Origin: Alteromonas gilva | GTDB taxonomy: Bacteria; Pseudomonadota; Gammaproteobacteria; Enterobacterales; Alteromonadaceae | DNA length: 64,000 nt | Direction: 5' to 3' | Assembly (NCBI RefSeq): GCF_028595265.1 | Contig: NZ_JAQQXP010000001.1 | Span: 248,001 to 312,000, forward strand | Shown: piece after piece, positions 7,710 to 15,982 of the stretch | Numbering within the stretch: the stretch's first letter is position 1 | Layout of the letters: each line of letters opens with the position of its first letter | Made by a program: the position numbers and the translations under genes | The notes under the pieces: generated by a model | Told to the model about the DNA's origin: nothing | The model's database searches: none | The model's input: only the letters and a program-made list of their open reading frames with translations

Positions 7710-7925
7710 TTAAGAATAAAGCCATTTGAACAGGCGTGTTGTGAAGAGATTAAATACTGAAAATAAAGACCCAAAGAACAGGGCCTGAAGCAAGAATATA
7801 CCCGTATCTTCAGTTGAACCTGATAGCCCCAAAAGCGCCATTGTTTGATGGGCGAATGTTGCAGCAAATACTGCCGCCACCGTCATAGTAAATAGGTTGT
7901 TCTTTTTTAGATTTTCCCTGGACAT
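7710..7925 (-). CDS. small membrane protein of unknown function
   Basis: 71 residues from the ATG at 7925 (MSRENLKKNN). The longer frame upstream runs through the attC-like site and is not taken as coding. Two hydrophobic segments (about 14-32 and 44-62) suggest an inner-membrane hairpin protein. No family is recognised. It is a cassette gene whose downstream junction is the MFS fragment and repeat copy 1. Confidence 0.5.
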   Translation of the reverse strand: MSRENLKKNNLFTMTVAAVFAATFAHQTMALLGLSGSTEDTGIFLLQALFFGSLFSVFNLFTTRLFKWLYS

Positions 7926-7951
7926 TCCATTTCCACTGGCGCATAGCAACT

Positions 7952-8007
7952 GCATAACGGCTATATTACCGAGCTCACGCTGGAGTGCCAATAGTTGTTT
8001 GTTATGT
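7952..8007 (-). repeat. attC-like site
   Basis: GCATAAC and GTTATGT (plus) with arms GGCTATATTACCGAGCTCA and AGTGCCAATAG; about 56 bp. A truncated frame ends in its R'' box. Confidence 0.6.
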
Positions 8008-8073
8008 ACTCGACGCACATCCATCCAATGCTTTAAGCAGTTCATCTGAGTCCTCAATGTGAATTTGTCGTGA
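8002..8073 (-). pseudogene. 3' tail of a lost cassette gene
   Basis: A 23-codon open stretch ending IHIEDSDELLKALDGCASST stops with TAA inside the attC R'' box, exactly where cassette genes end here. There is no start codon. The rest of the gene is missing, replaced by the zinc-receptor segment on the right. Confidence 0.4.
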
Positions 8074-8112
8074 TCACCAGCGAAACCGGTAAGCCTCCCA
8101 TAGCAAAAATAA

Positions 8113-8129
8113 ATGTTATGTTATAACAT
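8113..8129 (+). promoter_or_regulatory. Zur box
   Basis: ATGTTATGTTATAACAT is a perfect 7-3-7 palindrome matching the gammaproteobacterial Zur operator core (ATGTTATnnnATAACAT). It lies 33 bases before the TTG start of the zinc-receptor gene, where bound Zur would block transcription when zinc is plentiful. Confidence 0.8.
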
Positions 8130-8161
8130 CGTATTTTCGAAGCATAAGGAGATTAAAAACT

Positions 8162-10417
8162 TTGAAGCAAAAACTATCTGCCCTCGCTCTGCTGGTTAGC
8201 GGGTTTTCCGCCGTGGCTCAGGCAGCCGCAACTGATGATATTGAAAAACTGGAGATTACCGGCAAACGTCTTCCTAGTGCGGCCAGTGAAAAGCTACAAG
8301 CCAACAAATTAGAACTAGACGGCCAGCTACTCGATCAATTAAAGCAACAAACACTGGGCGCGACATTGGCAAATCAGCCAGGCGTCACCAGCAACTTTTT
8401 TGGCAACTCTGCCAGCCGTCCTGTGATCCGTGGGCTTGGAGGACAGCGCGTGGTAATAGGTATCAACGGCGTTCCTGTGCGGGATATGTCGGCCGCCAGC
8501 GATGATCAACTCGTTCCCGTGGAGCCGTTTTTTGCCCGCACTATACGCGTAGTAAAGGGCGCAGCAGCGGTCATCCCGTTTGGCGGTGAAGCAATGGCCG
8601 GTGCGGTAGATGTCGATGACAACCGGATCCCCGATATACTGGGTGACTGGGCGCCCTCTGAACGTTTTGAAGCGGAAGCCGGAATGAATGCGGCAAGCAG
8701 CATTATGGGCCAGATCTCAGACACGTACGCAGGTTTTGCAGTAAACGCCGCGTTGCAGATCAGAGATCAGAGCGATTATCATGTACCAGGACAGGCCAAA
8801 GCCAGCGACTGTTACAACTGGGAGCAACTCGTTGGTGATAGTCGTCTAGCCAGTCGCTGTCAGGTTACCCTGAGTTCCCCGGTATGGGAATACGACGGCA
8901 GCGCATGGGTCGATGCGACGCCTCTCGAAGATCAACAGATTACTCACCTGGGTCAACAAAGCCGCGGCAAAGTCAATAACTCCGGCAGTAGTACCATCAA
9001 TATGATGTTGGGGTTAAGCAAGGCAATCAGCGACAATCAGTATATGGGTATGGCCGTGAGCCTTCTCGATACAGACCGCGATATCCCCGGTTATATTCGC
9101 CGTGGTGCAACAGATAGCGCCGTGAATATTCAATCTACGGTCAGTCGCATCGATACCAAACATCAATATTTGTTTACCCAAAGCGCCTGGCTGAACGCAG
9201 TGGATACGTCACTGACCTATAGCCAGCAGCAAGACGAGGAGTATCTGGGTTACCAACTGGCGAATAGTTTTAAATTATCAACGCTTCAATTTGCGCCCCG
9301 CTTAACTTACACACTGTTAAACGCACAGCCTGGCGAGCTTACCTTGCAGGCTGAGCGGCAAGATCTTCGCAGCGATGGCGATGATAACTATTTACCGCCG
9401 GTTGAAACGAATAAGTACGCCTTGTACTGGTTACAAAATATTGAATGGCAACAGTTCATGCTGCAGCTTGGTGGCCGCTATGATCAGATACGCTATGACG
9501 TAGATTTGGACTCTGATTATCATTTTGGCTCTGGTCAGGGAGCGAATGCCCGGGATCGTCATTTTGATTTGCAAAGCGTCAATGCCTCGCTGCAATGGCA
9601 ACTTACCGATTTTTGGTGGGTAAGTGCCAGCTACACCAATGCCGACCGCGCACCTTCTGTAAGTGAGCTTTATGCCAGCAACGCCCACTATGCGCTGATG
9701 ATAGAAGAACAAGGTAATGCTGAGCTACAGCATGAGAACAATGAATCGCTGGAATATGCAACACAACTCTCCCTCGGCGAGTTTACTCTGGCCGCCAGCT
9801 GGTACGAAAACCAGTACGATGATTTTATCTACCTGGGCAATACCGGTATCTCTCGTGGCGGTGTCGCTGTTCAGGAGTGGCGCCAGGCCGACACCCTTAA
9901 CAAGGGCTTTGAAATCACCGCCGAATATCAGTGGCAAACCGAAAACCTCGGCCATTTTACCTTTAGTGGGTTTGTCGATGGCGTAGAAAATAAGCCCCGT
10001 TATCATTACGATAATTCTTATGATCCGTTTGACTTTTCTAATCCGGTTGAGCCCCGTCCAGGTGAAGAAGAAGAGTATTTTCGCCGCAAACTCGACGGCG
10101 AGAGTATGCCGCGGGTGCCGGCCGATCGACATGGTCTCGGTGTGCACTGGCAATATCAGCAAGCCAGTCTGGCGATCAATTACCTGCACTACGATAAGCA
10201 GCAGGACTTAGCACAGTATGAGCAACCCAGCGCCAGCTACAACATGGTTAATTTATATGCTACCTGGCAGCCAGCTTGGTTACCGTCAGAAAGCCGGTTG
10301 TTTGCGCGCGTAAATAACCTGACCGATGCGGATGCCCGTCCTCATCAGAGTTTTCTGCGATTTTTGACACCATTGTCTGGCCGCAGTGTTAGTGTGGGTT
10401 TCAGCTATATACTGTAA
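8162..10417 (+). CDS. znuD: TonB-dependent zinc receptor (ZnuD-like)
   Basis: This 751-residue outer-membrane receptor probably imports zinc. It has a signal peptide (about 1-22), a TonB-box-like stretch DIEKLEITGKRL, a plug with GQRVVIGINGVPVRD and VVKGAAAVIPFGGEAMAGAV, and a 22-strand-type barrel ending in FSYIL. A cysteine pair in an extracellular loop (DCYNW...SRCQV) and the size fit the ZnuD family. The TTG start has AAGGAG upstream, and the Zur box supports the zinc role independently. It is on the plus strand, opposite to all neighbouring cassette genes, and has its own promoter and terminator. Its substrate is inferred. Confidence 0.8.
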   Translation: MKQKLSALALLVSGFSAVAQAAATDDIEKLEITGKRLPSAASEKLQANKLELDGQLLDQLKQQTLGATLANQPGVTSNFFGNSASRPVIRGLGGQRVVIGINGVPVRDMSAASDDQLVPVEPFFARTIRVVKGAAAVIPFGGEAMAGAVDVDDNRIPDILGDWAPSERFEAEAGMNAASSIMGQISDTYAGFAVNAALQIRDQSDYHVPGQAKASDCYNWEQLVGDSRLASRCQVTLSSPVWEYDGSAWVDATPLEDQQITHLGQQSRGKVNNSGSSTINMMLGLSKAISDNQYMGMAVSLLDTDRDIPGYIRRGATDSAVNIQSTVSRIDTKHQYLFTQSAWLNAVDTSLTYSQQQDEEYLGYQLANSFKLSTLQFAPRLTYTLLNAQPGELTLQAERQDLRSDGDDNYLPPVETNKYALYWLQNIEWQQFMLQLGGRYDQIRYDVDLDSDYHFGSGQGANARDRHFDLQSVNASLQWQLTDFWWVSASYTNADRAPSVSELYASNAHYALMIEEQGNAELQHENNESLEYATQLSLGEFTLAASWYENQYDDFIYLGNTGISRGGVAVQEWRQADTLNKGFEITAEYQWQTENLGHFTFSGFVDGVENKPRYHYDNSYDPFDFSNPVEPRPGEEEEYFRRKLDGESMPRVPADRHGLGVHWQYQQASLAINYLHYDKQQDLAQYEQPSASYNMVNLYATWQPAWLPSESRLFARVNNLTDADARPHQSFLRFLTPLSGRSVSVGFSYIL

Positions 10418-10510
10418 ACGCTATTGTTTCGTCAGATTGATACACGGCGAACGGTCACGACTATCGCTCCAATCTGGTCACTTTAGTGTTATCCACTTCT
10501 ACAGTATGAG

Positions 10511-10543
10511 AAAGGCCGCGCTACTGAGCGGCCTTTTTCTTTT
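10511..10543 (+). terminator. Rho-independent terminator of the zinc-receptor gene
   Basis: AAAGGCCGC, a short loop, then GCGGCC followed by TTTTTCTTTT, about 95 bases after the receptor stop. Confidence 0.8.
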
Positions 10544-10806
10544 CTGCGTAACAGGGGTGAAAGGGGACTGCATTCTCCTCATCGTTGACTGTCTTGTTTG
10601 CCCATCAATTCTGATGAGTAACAATGTGACTAATGCAACGCAGATCATTACAGTTTTCAATACTATGAGACTTGTGCAAAAAACTTCGGTGCCAGGAAAA
10701 ACGTCGTCATCTAAAAAGCAAAATGAAAATTGCGAGCATACCACCCAGAAAGCAGCTGCAGCGCAGCGCAAGCCGTCCCAGCCGCGCGAGCGGCGACAAT
10801 AGCGCC
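10544..10806. other. gene-free stretch
   Basis: No credible gene or clear attC site. A G/C-rich segment (about 10750-10800) with GCAGCGCAGCGCAAGCC and CCGCGCGAGCGGCG could be a worn cassette junction or a hairpin. Confidence 0.4.
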
Positions 10807-10950
10807 TTACTGGTGTTTTATGAGTTGCTCAATAATGAGGGTAAGTTCACTAATTACTAATTCAGGCTCGTCAAACTGCACAAAATGCCCACTCATCTTT
10901 GTTAACACTGCCCGCTTTAATTTACGTGTTATATTTCGATGCCCGAACAT
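10807..10950 (-). pseudogene. C-terminal remnant of an alpha/beta hydrolase
   Basis: The 47-codon frame reads MFGHRNITRKLKRAVLTKMS, then GHFVQFDEPELVISEL and IIEQLIKHQ before the stop. SGHFVQFDEPE is the catalytic-His region typical of alpha/beta hydrolases, and the rest is the usual last helix. The N-terminal two thirds, with the nucleophile, is absent. It lies on the cassette strand. Confidence 0.6.
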
Positions 10951-11130
10951 TTATAGCTTGCAGTAATTTGCATGGTTGAGTTTTTTTCGCCAATTTCATA
11001 TGGAAAACGCACGTAATACTTTCATCATTTCCCGGAACTAATAAATACAATATCGCACACTAATGTTATTGAGCGGTAAACCACTGCAAATTTGGTCGAC
11101 AGTAGTTACTGGTATCTTTTTTCATGGGCT
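10951..11130. other. gene-free stretch
   Basis: A/T-rich sequence with no recognised gene, site or terminator. Confidence 0.4.
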
Positions 11131-11271
11131 TCACACTTTTTTAGAAAGCGTATCAATGATTTTATCAAACGGAAGATGGATTTCTTCTCCTTTGTAAACA
11201 TCACGCCGTGCAGAAAGTGCACAATGCAGGCCATCGGCGTGCCGCGCATCGCTATATAAAAACGACTCATT
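11131..11271 (-). pseudogene. C-terminal remnant of an unrecognised gene
   Basis: A 46-codon frame without a usable start (ESFLYSDARHADGLHCALS, then RRDVYKGEEIHLPFDKIID, ending SKKV) follows the esterase gene on the same strand and overlaps its stop. The composition looks like real protein. A competing frame starts at an ATG overlapping the esterase stop (ATGA), but its residues look less protein-like. Family not recognised. Confidence 0.35.
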
Positions 11272-12091
11272 GCTTGCTATAAATCCAGTCCAATCCTTGA
11301 ATTAAAGTTGTAGGGAAAGCTGTCGCATGCTTAGCTCCTTCAACGACACGAAACTCAAGAAGAGTTTGCTCACCGGTCTGCGTTGTGATCTTATTGGCAA
11401 GCAGCTTAGCGCCAGCAACCATATCTTCTTTCTCTCCAAACTCTGGTTGCTCTAAACTACCGACGGATAAATAAACTTTAATTGGCAATTCAGACTTCGT
11501 AACCTTTGAATTCAATATGTGATTGTTATCAAACCAAACGGAGGGGCTACCTAATATATAACTGTCGAACATGTCTGGATGCTCGAACAGGATGTAAGCG
11601 CCAAATAAACCGCCCAGTGAGTTACCCACAAAAGTGCGCTCCGATGGTTTTGCTCTATAGGTAGTCTCGATGTAGGGAAAGACAGTTTCACGAATAAATG
11701 TAGCATGCTCATCTGCATTGCCCGTTTCCAGCTTCCAGCTAGCTGCTTTGACCGGTGTATAATCTCTTACTCGGCTTGATGGTCCTTTTGAACCGTTTGA
11801 ATAAGACACCCCAACAATTATTGCTTCTTCCATTGCGCCACTGTTCATGGGAAACCGCGTTGCACCTGATGCAATTTGGAAGCTATACCATGCGTCCATT
11901 AGGTAAATCACTGGATATTTTTTATCCTTATTTGATTCGTATGAGCGAGGCAATTTTATAAACAGTGGGTAAACCCTATTCGTTGAAGGCTCAGTCAATT
12001 CGATAACTGTGCTTCTAGGTATCTTCAGGCTGTCATTAGCGAACGCCAGAGAGCTAACAAATAAAAACGTTAAAAATACAAGATTTCTCAA
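11267..12091 (-). CDS. secreted esterase of the IroE/Fes-like alpha/beta hydrolase family
   Basis: 274 residues with a signal peptide (MRNLVFLTFLFVSSLAFAND). The mature part is an esterase-D-like alpha/beta hydrolase: YPVIYLMDAWYSF near the oxyanion region, the nucleophile in GNSLGG (about residue 155), SPSVWFDN, an Asp/Glu region in VYLSVGSLEQPE and the His in EGAKHATAFPTTL. Relatives hydrolyse siderophore esters or short acyl esters, and the actual substrate is unknown. It is a minus-strand cassette-like gene with a weak attC upstream; a remnant frame follows it. Confidence 0.75.
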   Translation of the reverse strand: MRNLVFLTFLFVSSLAFANDSLKIPRSTVIELTEPSTNRVYPLFIKLPRSYESNKDKKYPVIYLMDAWYSFQIASGATRFPMNSGAMEEAIIVGVSYSNGSKGPSSRVRDYTPVKAASWKLETGNADEHATFIRETVFPYIETTYRAKPSERTFVGNSLGGLFGAYILFEHPDMFDSYILGSPSVWFDNNHILNSKVTKSELPIKVYLSVGSLEQPEFGEKEDMVAGAKLLANKITTQTGEQTLLEFRVVEGAKHATAFPTTLIQGLDWIYSKQ

Positions 12092-12104
12092 TGAAACTTC
12101 CTCT

Positions 12105-12223
12105 GTGAATAAGGTCCTGATTTAGTCGCGCGAACACGCGGGCTATACTTGCGAGGTACGAGTCAAACCAGCGAATTTACCTCACAATGAGCGAAGCGAT
12201 TGATCATAATGTGCTGGTTAGAG
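12105..12223 (-). repeat. attC-like site, R' box degenerate
   Basis: A clear GTTAGAG lies at the right and GTGAATAAG at the left in place of the usual YAAC. Internal arms with ACACGCGGGCTATACTTGCG resemble the long-class sites. The stop of the gene ending at 12218 lies in it. Confidence 0.55.
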
Positions 12224-12607
12224 TTCACTCGTCAATTTCGCCATTGCCCAAGTTTCCAAGAGTGCTTGTTGGTTAGATGACAGACATCGTTTTGGGACTG
12301 GCGCCACTCCATTTTCATTTCCAACAAGCAAGTAGAAATGCTCCATATTCACCACTTTTGCAACTTCGCTCCATTGGAGTTTGCTAATGCCTGAGTTTGA
12401 CTTTCGAGCAACACCCACCTTAGAAAATACAAATTGGCATTTACCCTCTTTAAATAGCTTAAACAGATAAATAGCCCCCCAAATTGGATATGCCAGTAAT
12501 TTAAAATACCACTTATTGGCAGTTTTGCTGCCGACTTCAGCTTCGCATACTTTAAGCAGCAAAGAACAATATTCGGTTAATTTGTAGTGAACTGTTATCG
12601 AATACAT
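12218..12607 (-). CDS. YcxB-like domain membrane protein
   Basis: 129 residues. After a short N-terminal region there is a membrane segment (about 38-53, AYPIWGAIYLFKLF), then a soluble half with FVFSKVGVARKSNSG, LQWSEVAKVVNMEHFYLLVGN and VPKRCLSS. This fits the YcxB-like domain pattern (W-E-V, then FYLL, then PKR). No biochemical role is established for the family. Cassette gene between attC-like sites. Confidence 0.65.
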   Translation of the reverse strand: MYSITVHYKLTEYCSLLLKVCEAEVGSKTANKWYFKLLAYPIWGAIYLFKLFKEGKCQFVFSKVGVARKSNSGISKLQWSEVAKVVNMEHFYLLVGNENGVAPVPKRCLSSNQQALLETWAMAKLTSEL

Positions 12608-12614
12608 TCCTGAA

Positions 12615-12686
12615 CTCTAACGCCGCTAGCAAGGGCAGACAAAGCGCGCAGCGGTTTGGCTGTCCCTCTGGCTGGCTTTGTTATGG
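12615..12686 (-). repeat. attC-like site
   Basis: CTCTAAC and GTTATGG (plus) with arms CGCCGCTAGCAAGGGCAGAC and TGTCCCTCTGGCTGG; about 72 bp. Confidence 0.75.
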
Positions 12687-13412
12687 TTACGTTGTCTTGT
12701 ACACATACCAATTGCCAACGATATGCTCAATATAGATATAATTATCGTCTGACATTTTTGGCACTTCGGTTCCAGTTGGCACAAACAAATACCCAACTGA
12801 ATTATCTAGAATCCCACCTATGTTAACGTCAACGATGCCGCTGATTGACTCGTAGCCTACAAAATTAAAATTTAAATGTTTGGCGGATTCAGTAGCCTTT
12901 TCCTGGCTTGTTTTAGCCTCCAAGGCTAGCGTATTTAGGCTATCAATATTTTTATGCAAGAATTCTTTAAGCTCGGAATCCAATTGCAAAGTAAGTAGCA
13001 TATTCTGATATTGATGCTCCTCTTCTTTTGTTCGATTGGCTTTGCTTTGTGCCTCTTGCAAAGCCATAAAGAACAAACCTGGTAATGCTAGATTCCTGAC
13101 TGCTGAAATCTTCCATTTGTTTTGGTCATTTACTAAATAGATATACCAGTCTTGAGATCTACCATCTTTTGAAAGCAATACAGCATAAATCTCTCTTTGC
13201 GGATTTTTTTCAAGCGCTCTCAGGCTAACCTCGATACCCTTGGGCAAAGTCTCGCCCAAAGTGGGTCTATCCAGATAATGTTCCAACATTTCACCGGCAT
13301 ATACTTCTCTTTTATTTTTAATGCCATCTTGGCCAAAAAATTGTTTCACGAGTCTAGACTCGTCTGCTAACACAGCCAAAGGTAAAAACAAGAGAACAAT
13401 TAAAAACCGCAC
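12687..13412 (-). CDS. secreted protein of unknown function
   Basis: 241 residues with a signal peptide (MRFLIVLLFLPLAVLADES). The mature part has a region like KDGRSQDWYIYLVNDQNKWKIS, a long charged helical section (about 115-175) and a C-terminal beta-like section ending NWYVYKTT. No family is recognised; periplasmic location is inferred. Cassette gene between attC-like sites, with its stop beside the R'' box. Confidence 0.6.
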   Translation of the reverse strand: MRFLIVLLFLPLAVLADESRLVKQFFGQDGIKNKREVYAGEMLEHYLDRPTLGETLPKGIEVSLRALEKNPQREIYAVLLSKDGRSQDWYIYLVNDQNKWKISAVRNLALPGLFFMALQEAQSKANRTKEEEHQYQNMLLTLQLDSELKEFLHKNIDSLNTLALEAKTSQEKATESAKHLNFNFVGYESISGIVDVNIGGILDNSVGYLFVPTGTEVPKMSDDNYIYIEHIVGNWYVYKTT

Positions 13413-13431
13413 GAAACTTCCTTAGTGACCC

Positions 13432-13518
13432 TACCAACGCCAAGCTAATCGGAAAATACTTGCGCTTTGGACGGAACGGCCAGCGAGTATTTTTCCTTGC
13501 TTGAGCTCCTTGTTATAC
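13432..13518 (-). repeat. attC-like site
   Basis: TACCAAC at the left and GTTATAC at the right enclose arms GGAAAATACTTGCGCTTTGG and GCGAGTATTTTTCC; about 87 bp. Confidence 0.65.
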
Positions 13519-13529
13519 AGCTGCACTTT

Positions 13530-13811
13530 TCAGTCGTTAGTATATTTATATTCGCAAGAAACCACTGCAGCAGAAAGGCCACTGATAACGAGTAAAATGG
13601 CTGCCGTAATGAAAGCGAAAACACTGTACGAAAGAACCCCCTGTTTCAAAACAGTTTCCATAATGGTTTGCGGAGTTACAAAGAAAAAGTAAATTGCAAA
13701 AACAACCGTTGCAATAAAGAGAACGATAGCGCTAGATGCAATCAGCCGTGCTGCGAGCAACAGTAGCTTTAAGTTTTTCGATGTAATCTGTGAGAATGGG
13801 TATAGTTTCAT
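13530..13811 (-). CDS. small two-TM protein
   Basis: 93 residues from the ATG at 13811 (MKLYPFSQ), with AAAGGA upstream; the longer frame through the junction is rejected. Two strong hydrophobic segments (about 20-45 and 57-83) make it an inner-membrane protein. No family is recognised. Cassette gene. Confidence 0.55.
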   Translation of the reverse strand: MKLYPFSQITSKNLKLLLLAARLIASSAIVLFIATVVFAIYFFFVTPQTIMETVLKQGVLSYSVFAFITAAILLVISGLSAAVVSCEYKYTND

Positions 13812-13853
13812 ATTTAATCCTTTAAAATTTAAACGTGAAAAGTTTACTAAGTT

Positions 13854-13953
13854 ATATAACGCCCCAAGCAGGGGCAATAACACGTAGGCTAAAATTAGGA
13901 ACGAAGTGACGGGAGCCTGCGTGTTAGTGTCCCGCAGCCTTGGTTTGTTATGA
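13854..13953 (-). repeat. attC-like site (long class)
   Basis: ATATAAC and GTTATGA (plus), about 100 bp, with arms CCCCAAGCAGGGGCAATAAC and GTGTTAGTGTCCCGCAG and the central GGCTAAAATTAGGAACGAAG. Nearly the same interior as the site at 14868. Confidence 0.8.
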
Positions 13954-14316
13954 ACCAGTAGTTTGAATATTGCTCAGAAACAAACTGCCATTCATGACGA
14001 ATGTATAAGTAATTTTACGTGTTTTACCAGAGTCATCTTTGTATTGAGCCGAGACCATACAATTTTCGTTACTGCAACGCGTGTCGAGCGTATCTTTTTG
14101 TAAACTTATGCCAGAAAACAATGTACCGATAAGTTGTCCGCCGTTTAACGACATTTCATATTGCTTAGAAGGTTCCCAGTAACTAATGGCTTCTACATAA
14201 TTACCTTGATTGACAGTGTGTTGAAACTTAGCGGCTAACTCAGCCGCATCATTTTTAGCTGCATATGAATTAGCTGACAACAGCGAAATACAAGATATTA
14301 AAATTTCCTTTTTCAT
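13948..14316 (-). CDS. secreted protein of unknown function
   Basis: 122 residues with a signal peptide (MKKEILISCISLLSANSYAAK). The mature part begins with a helix (DAAELAAKFQHTVNQGN) and continues with beta-like stretches around CSNENCMVSAQYKDDSGK. Two Cys six residues apart may form a disulfide. This layout vaguely resembles NTF2-like or DUF4864-type proteins but no assignment is made. The stop lies inside the attC-like site at 13854-13953. Confidence 0.55.
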   Translation of the reverse strand: MKKEILISCISLLSANSYAAKNDAAELAAKFQHTVNQGNYVEAISYWEPSKQYEMSLNGGQLIGTLFSGISLQKDTLDTRCSNENCMVSAQYKDDSGKTRKITYTFVMNGSLFLSNIQTTGS

Positions 14317-14332
14317 GATATTTCCTTATGGT

Positions 14333-14419
14333 TCATAACACCCGCACAACGGGCGAGCGAAGTTTGCGAGTCCGTGTCAGCGTAGTTTGCTGGCGCAAGC
14401 GTTCAACGACTTGTTATAC
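14333..14419 (-). repeat. attC-like site
   Basis: TCATAAC and GTTATAC (plus), about 87 bp, with arms CGGGCGAGCGAAGTTTGCGA and CAGCGTAGTTTGCTGGCGCA. Confidence 0.7.
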
Positions 14420-14424
14420 GCACG

Positions 14425-14754
14425 TTAAATTGACCAGAAATAAGCAATTATGAATGCTATAAAAAAAGACAGTATAGTTGCCTTTATATTCATGTGTTCA
14501 ACTTTATATCTGGCAGCACTTAAGAAAGTAGGTTCTATATTAACCTTCATATCTTCATTAACAATAATATCAGTAACTAAGATGTCGTATGCTGAACAAA
14601 TCGACTGGGCCGATTCTTGTGATGCGATTCCTGATTTTTCAATACGCTGAATAGTCCTTAAACTAATTCCCGAAACATCAGCAAGATGAGACTGACTCCA
14701 TGCTTTGGATTCTCTTAATTTCTTTAATTTCTGTACGTCTAATTGCATTTCCAT
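14425..14754 (-). CDS. XRE-family HTH protein with C-terminal membrane anchor
   Basis: 109 residues. Residues 7-60 form a Cro/C1-type HTH (LKKLRESKAWSQSHLADVSG, then ISLRTIQRIEKSG). The C-terminus (about 88-107, ATILSFFIAFIIAYFW) is a single membrane helix. A membrane-anchored XRE protein could act as a regulator whose access to DNA depends on the membrane state, but this is inference. Two direct repeats lie upstream and may be its own operator. Cassette gene. Confidence 0.7.
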   Translation of the reverse strand: MEMQLDVQKLKKLRESKAWSQSHLADVSGISLRTIQRIEKSGIASQESAQSICSAYDILVTDIIVNEDMKVNIEPTFLSAARYKVEHMNIKATILSFFIAFIIAYFWSI

Positions 14755-14822
14755 AATTATTTCCTAAAAGATAAAAACCTTAGTCATTATCGTAAGAAAA
14801 TACCTCTATTAATACGTCATTT

Positions 14823-14851
14823 ATGTGACATTCACCGGCTTTAATGTGACA
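14823..14851 (-). promoter_or_regulatory. paired direct repeat upstream of the XRE gene
   Basis: ATGTGACA occurs at 14823-14830 and again at 14844-14851, 21 bp apart (two helical turns). It lies about 70 bases before the XRE start, in a spacer that is unusually long for this array. This would suit a dimeric HTH operator or promoter region. Confidence 0.35.
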
Positions 14852-14867
14852 CCAACGCGTCAAGTGC

Positions 14868-14967
14868 ATATAACACCCCAAGAAGGGGCAATTACACGCA
14901 GGCTATAATACGGAACGAAGTGACGGGAGCCTGCGTGTTATTGTCCCGCTTACTTGGCTTGTTATGT
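14868..14967 (-). repeat. attC-like site (long class)
   Basis: ATATAAC and GTTATGT (plus), about 100 bp, with arms CCCCAAGAAGGGGCAATTAC and GTGTTATTGTCCCGCTTAC. The interior matches the site at 13854 closely. Confidence 0.8.
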
Positions 14968-14970
14968 GGC

Positions 14971-15300
14971 TTACTGCGTAACCATGTAAGTCTCCGCAGA
15001 TAAGAACCAACCGTTTTTGTACATACACTCTACGATAAAAGCATATTGGATATCACCAATTGGTGCTTGAGCATCAATTAGATGCTCATTTATCTTGCTC
15101 TTGCAAAGTGAAAAATCCTTTTCAGCGCCGACTATATTATTATCTGTAGGTGGAATTTCTGGATTTCTAACCCAATGAGTAACATACCCAAAATAGTCGT
15201 AGTTATCCTGATAAGAGAATTTTAACTCTTTCTCTTTGGGCTTGGTCGATGTGCAACCGCACAGAACGGCCATAAGCAAAATGCTAAAAAATCGGTTCAT
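14971..15300 (-). CDS. small lipoprotein of unknown function
   Basis: 109 residues from the ATG at 15300 (MNRFFSILLMAVLCGCTST). The lipobox is VLCGC. The mature part contains DYDYFGYVTHWVRNPEIPP and two further Cys (FSLCKSK and IVECMYK) that may pair. No family is recognised. Cassette gene between long attC-like sites. Confidence 0.6.
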   Translation of the reverse strand: MNRFFSILLMAVLCGCTSTKPKEKELKFSYQDNYDYFGYVTHWVRNPEIPPTDNNIVGAEKDFSLCKSKINEHLIDAQAPIGDIQYAFIVECMYKNGWFLSAETYMVTQ

Positions 15301-15311
15301 TCTCAACTGCC

Positions 15312-15425
15312 ACATAACACTTCACATATGGGGCGCAGACTTGCTGGCTAAACTTGCGCGAAGCGCCAGCCAGCGAGTATGCGTCCCAATGAGCGGAGCG
15401 AATGAACATAATGTGTTTGTTATAT
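15312..15425 (-). repeat. attC-like site (long class)
   Basis: ACATAAC and GTTATAT (plus), about 114 bp, with arms GCAGACTTGCTGGCTAAACT and CGCCAGCCAGCGAGTATGCG. Confidence 0.75.
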
Positions 15426-15429
15426 GCCA

Positions 15430-15687
15430 CTAATCCCCCGAAGAACCAGCACCACTACTATCTTGTGGGCCGCCACCAAAACTTTTGCGTGTTTTTGCTG
15501 GTGTGTCCTGACTATGATTTAATAACCATAATCCAATAGCCGCAAAAAATGGGATTAACCAAACTATAAATATCTGAGCACCTTTTTGAAAGACTTCCAA
15601 ATCATCACGACGTACCAGAAATATAGAAACAACTACATTGAGCATAATCGCAATACCTAAAACGAAGTGCCAAATTTCAAATCCCAT
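15430..15687 (-). CDS. small two-TM protein with Gly/Ser tail
   Basis: 85 residues, two membrane helices (about 5-24 and 38-56) joined by RRDDLEVFQKG, and a soluble C-terminal tail rich in Gly and Ser (FGGGPQDSSGAGSSGD). The helix-loop-helix resembles the PLDc_N type of small membrane protein, but there is no catalytic domain. Unknown function; cassette gene. Confidence 0.55.
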   Translation of the reverse strand: MGFEIWHFVLGIAIMLNVVVSIFLVRRDDLEVFQKGAQIFIVWLIPFFAAIGLWLLNHSQDTPAKTRKSFGGGPQDSSGAGSSGD

Positions 15688-15704
15688 TTAAAATCTCTCT
15701 TGGC

Positions 15705-15900
15705 ATATAACAATTTATTAGATCCCAAATTGGTGTAAGCAACTACACTAATTTGGGATAATCAATATTTTTTAAATTACGTTATATTCACGCAAAATCA
15801 AAGGTTTTGTATTGCAATAAGGCAGTTTGTATTCGTATTTAGGGTATATAACACCAATTTGGTAGGCTATTTTTTTAGCTACCTAACCGGCCTCTCGGTG
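15705..15900 (-). repeat. dispersed repeat, copy 2
   Basis: This begins at the ATATAAC core and matches copy 1 (7270) almost exactly for 118 bases, including the CCCAAATTGGTGT / ACACTAATTTGGG hairpin. It ends in ACCAATTTGGTAGGCTATTT. A second ATATAAC core lies inside it at about 15846-15852, absent from the other copies. The 80 bases after it, before the stop of the next gene, show nothing. Confidence 0.7.
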
Positions 15901-15982
15901 GCGATTTGACGTTTACAAACTCATTGTAGGCAGGATTACTTTTATACTGGCCAGGAGGCATACAGTGTTAATTTCATAGGCC

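Noticed and set aside
7372..7760. Two plus-strand ORFs over repeat copy 1 and the MFS fragment
   Set aside because: They span a repeat and a decayed duplicate; only a short part is in the original MFS frame, with no start or full domain.
10386..10966. Plus-strand ORFs after the zinc receptor
   Set aside because: They run through the terminator and oppose an alpha/beta hydrolase remnant. Their residues are of low complexity and not protein-like.
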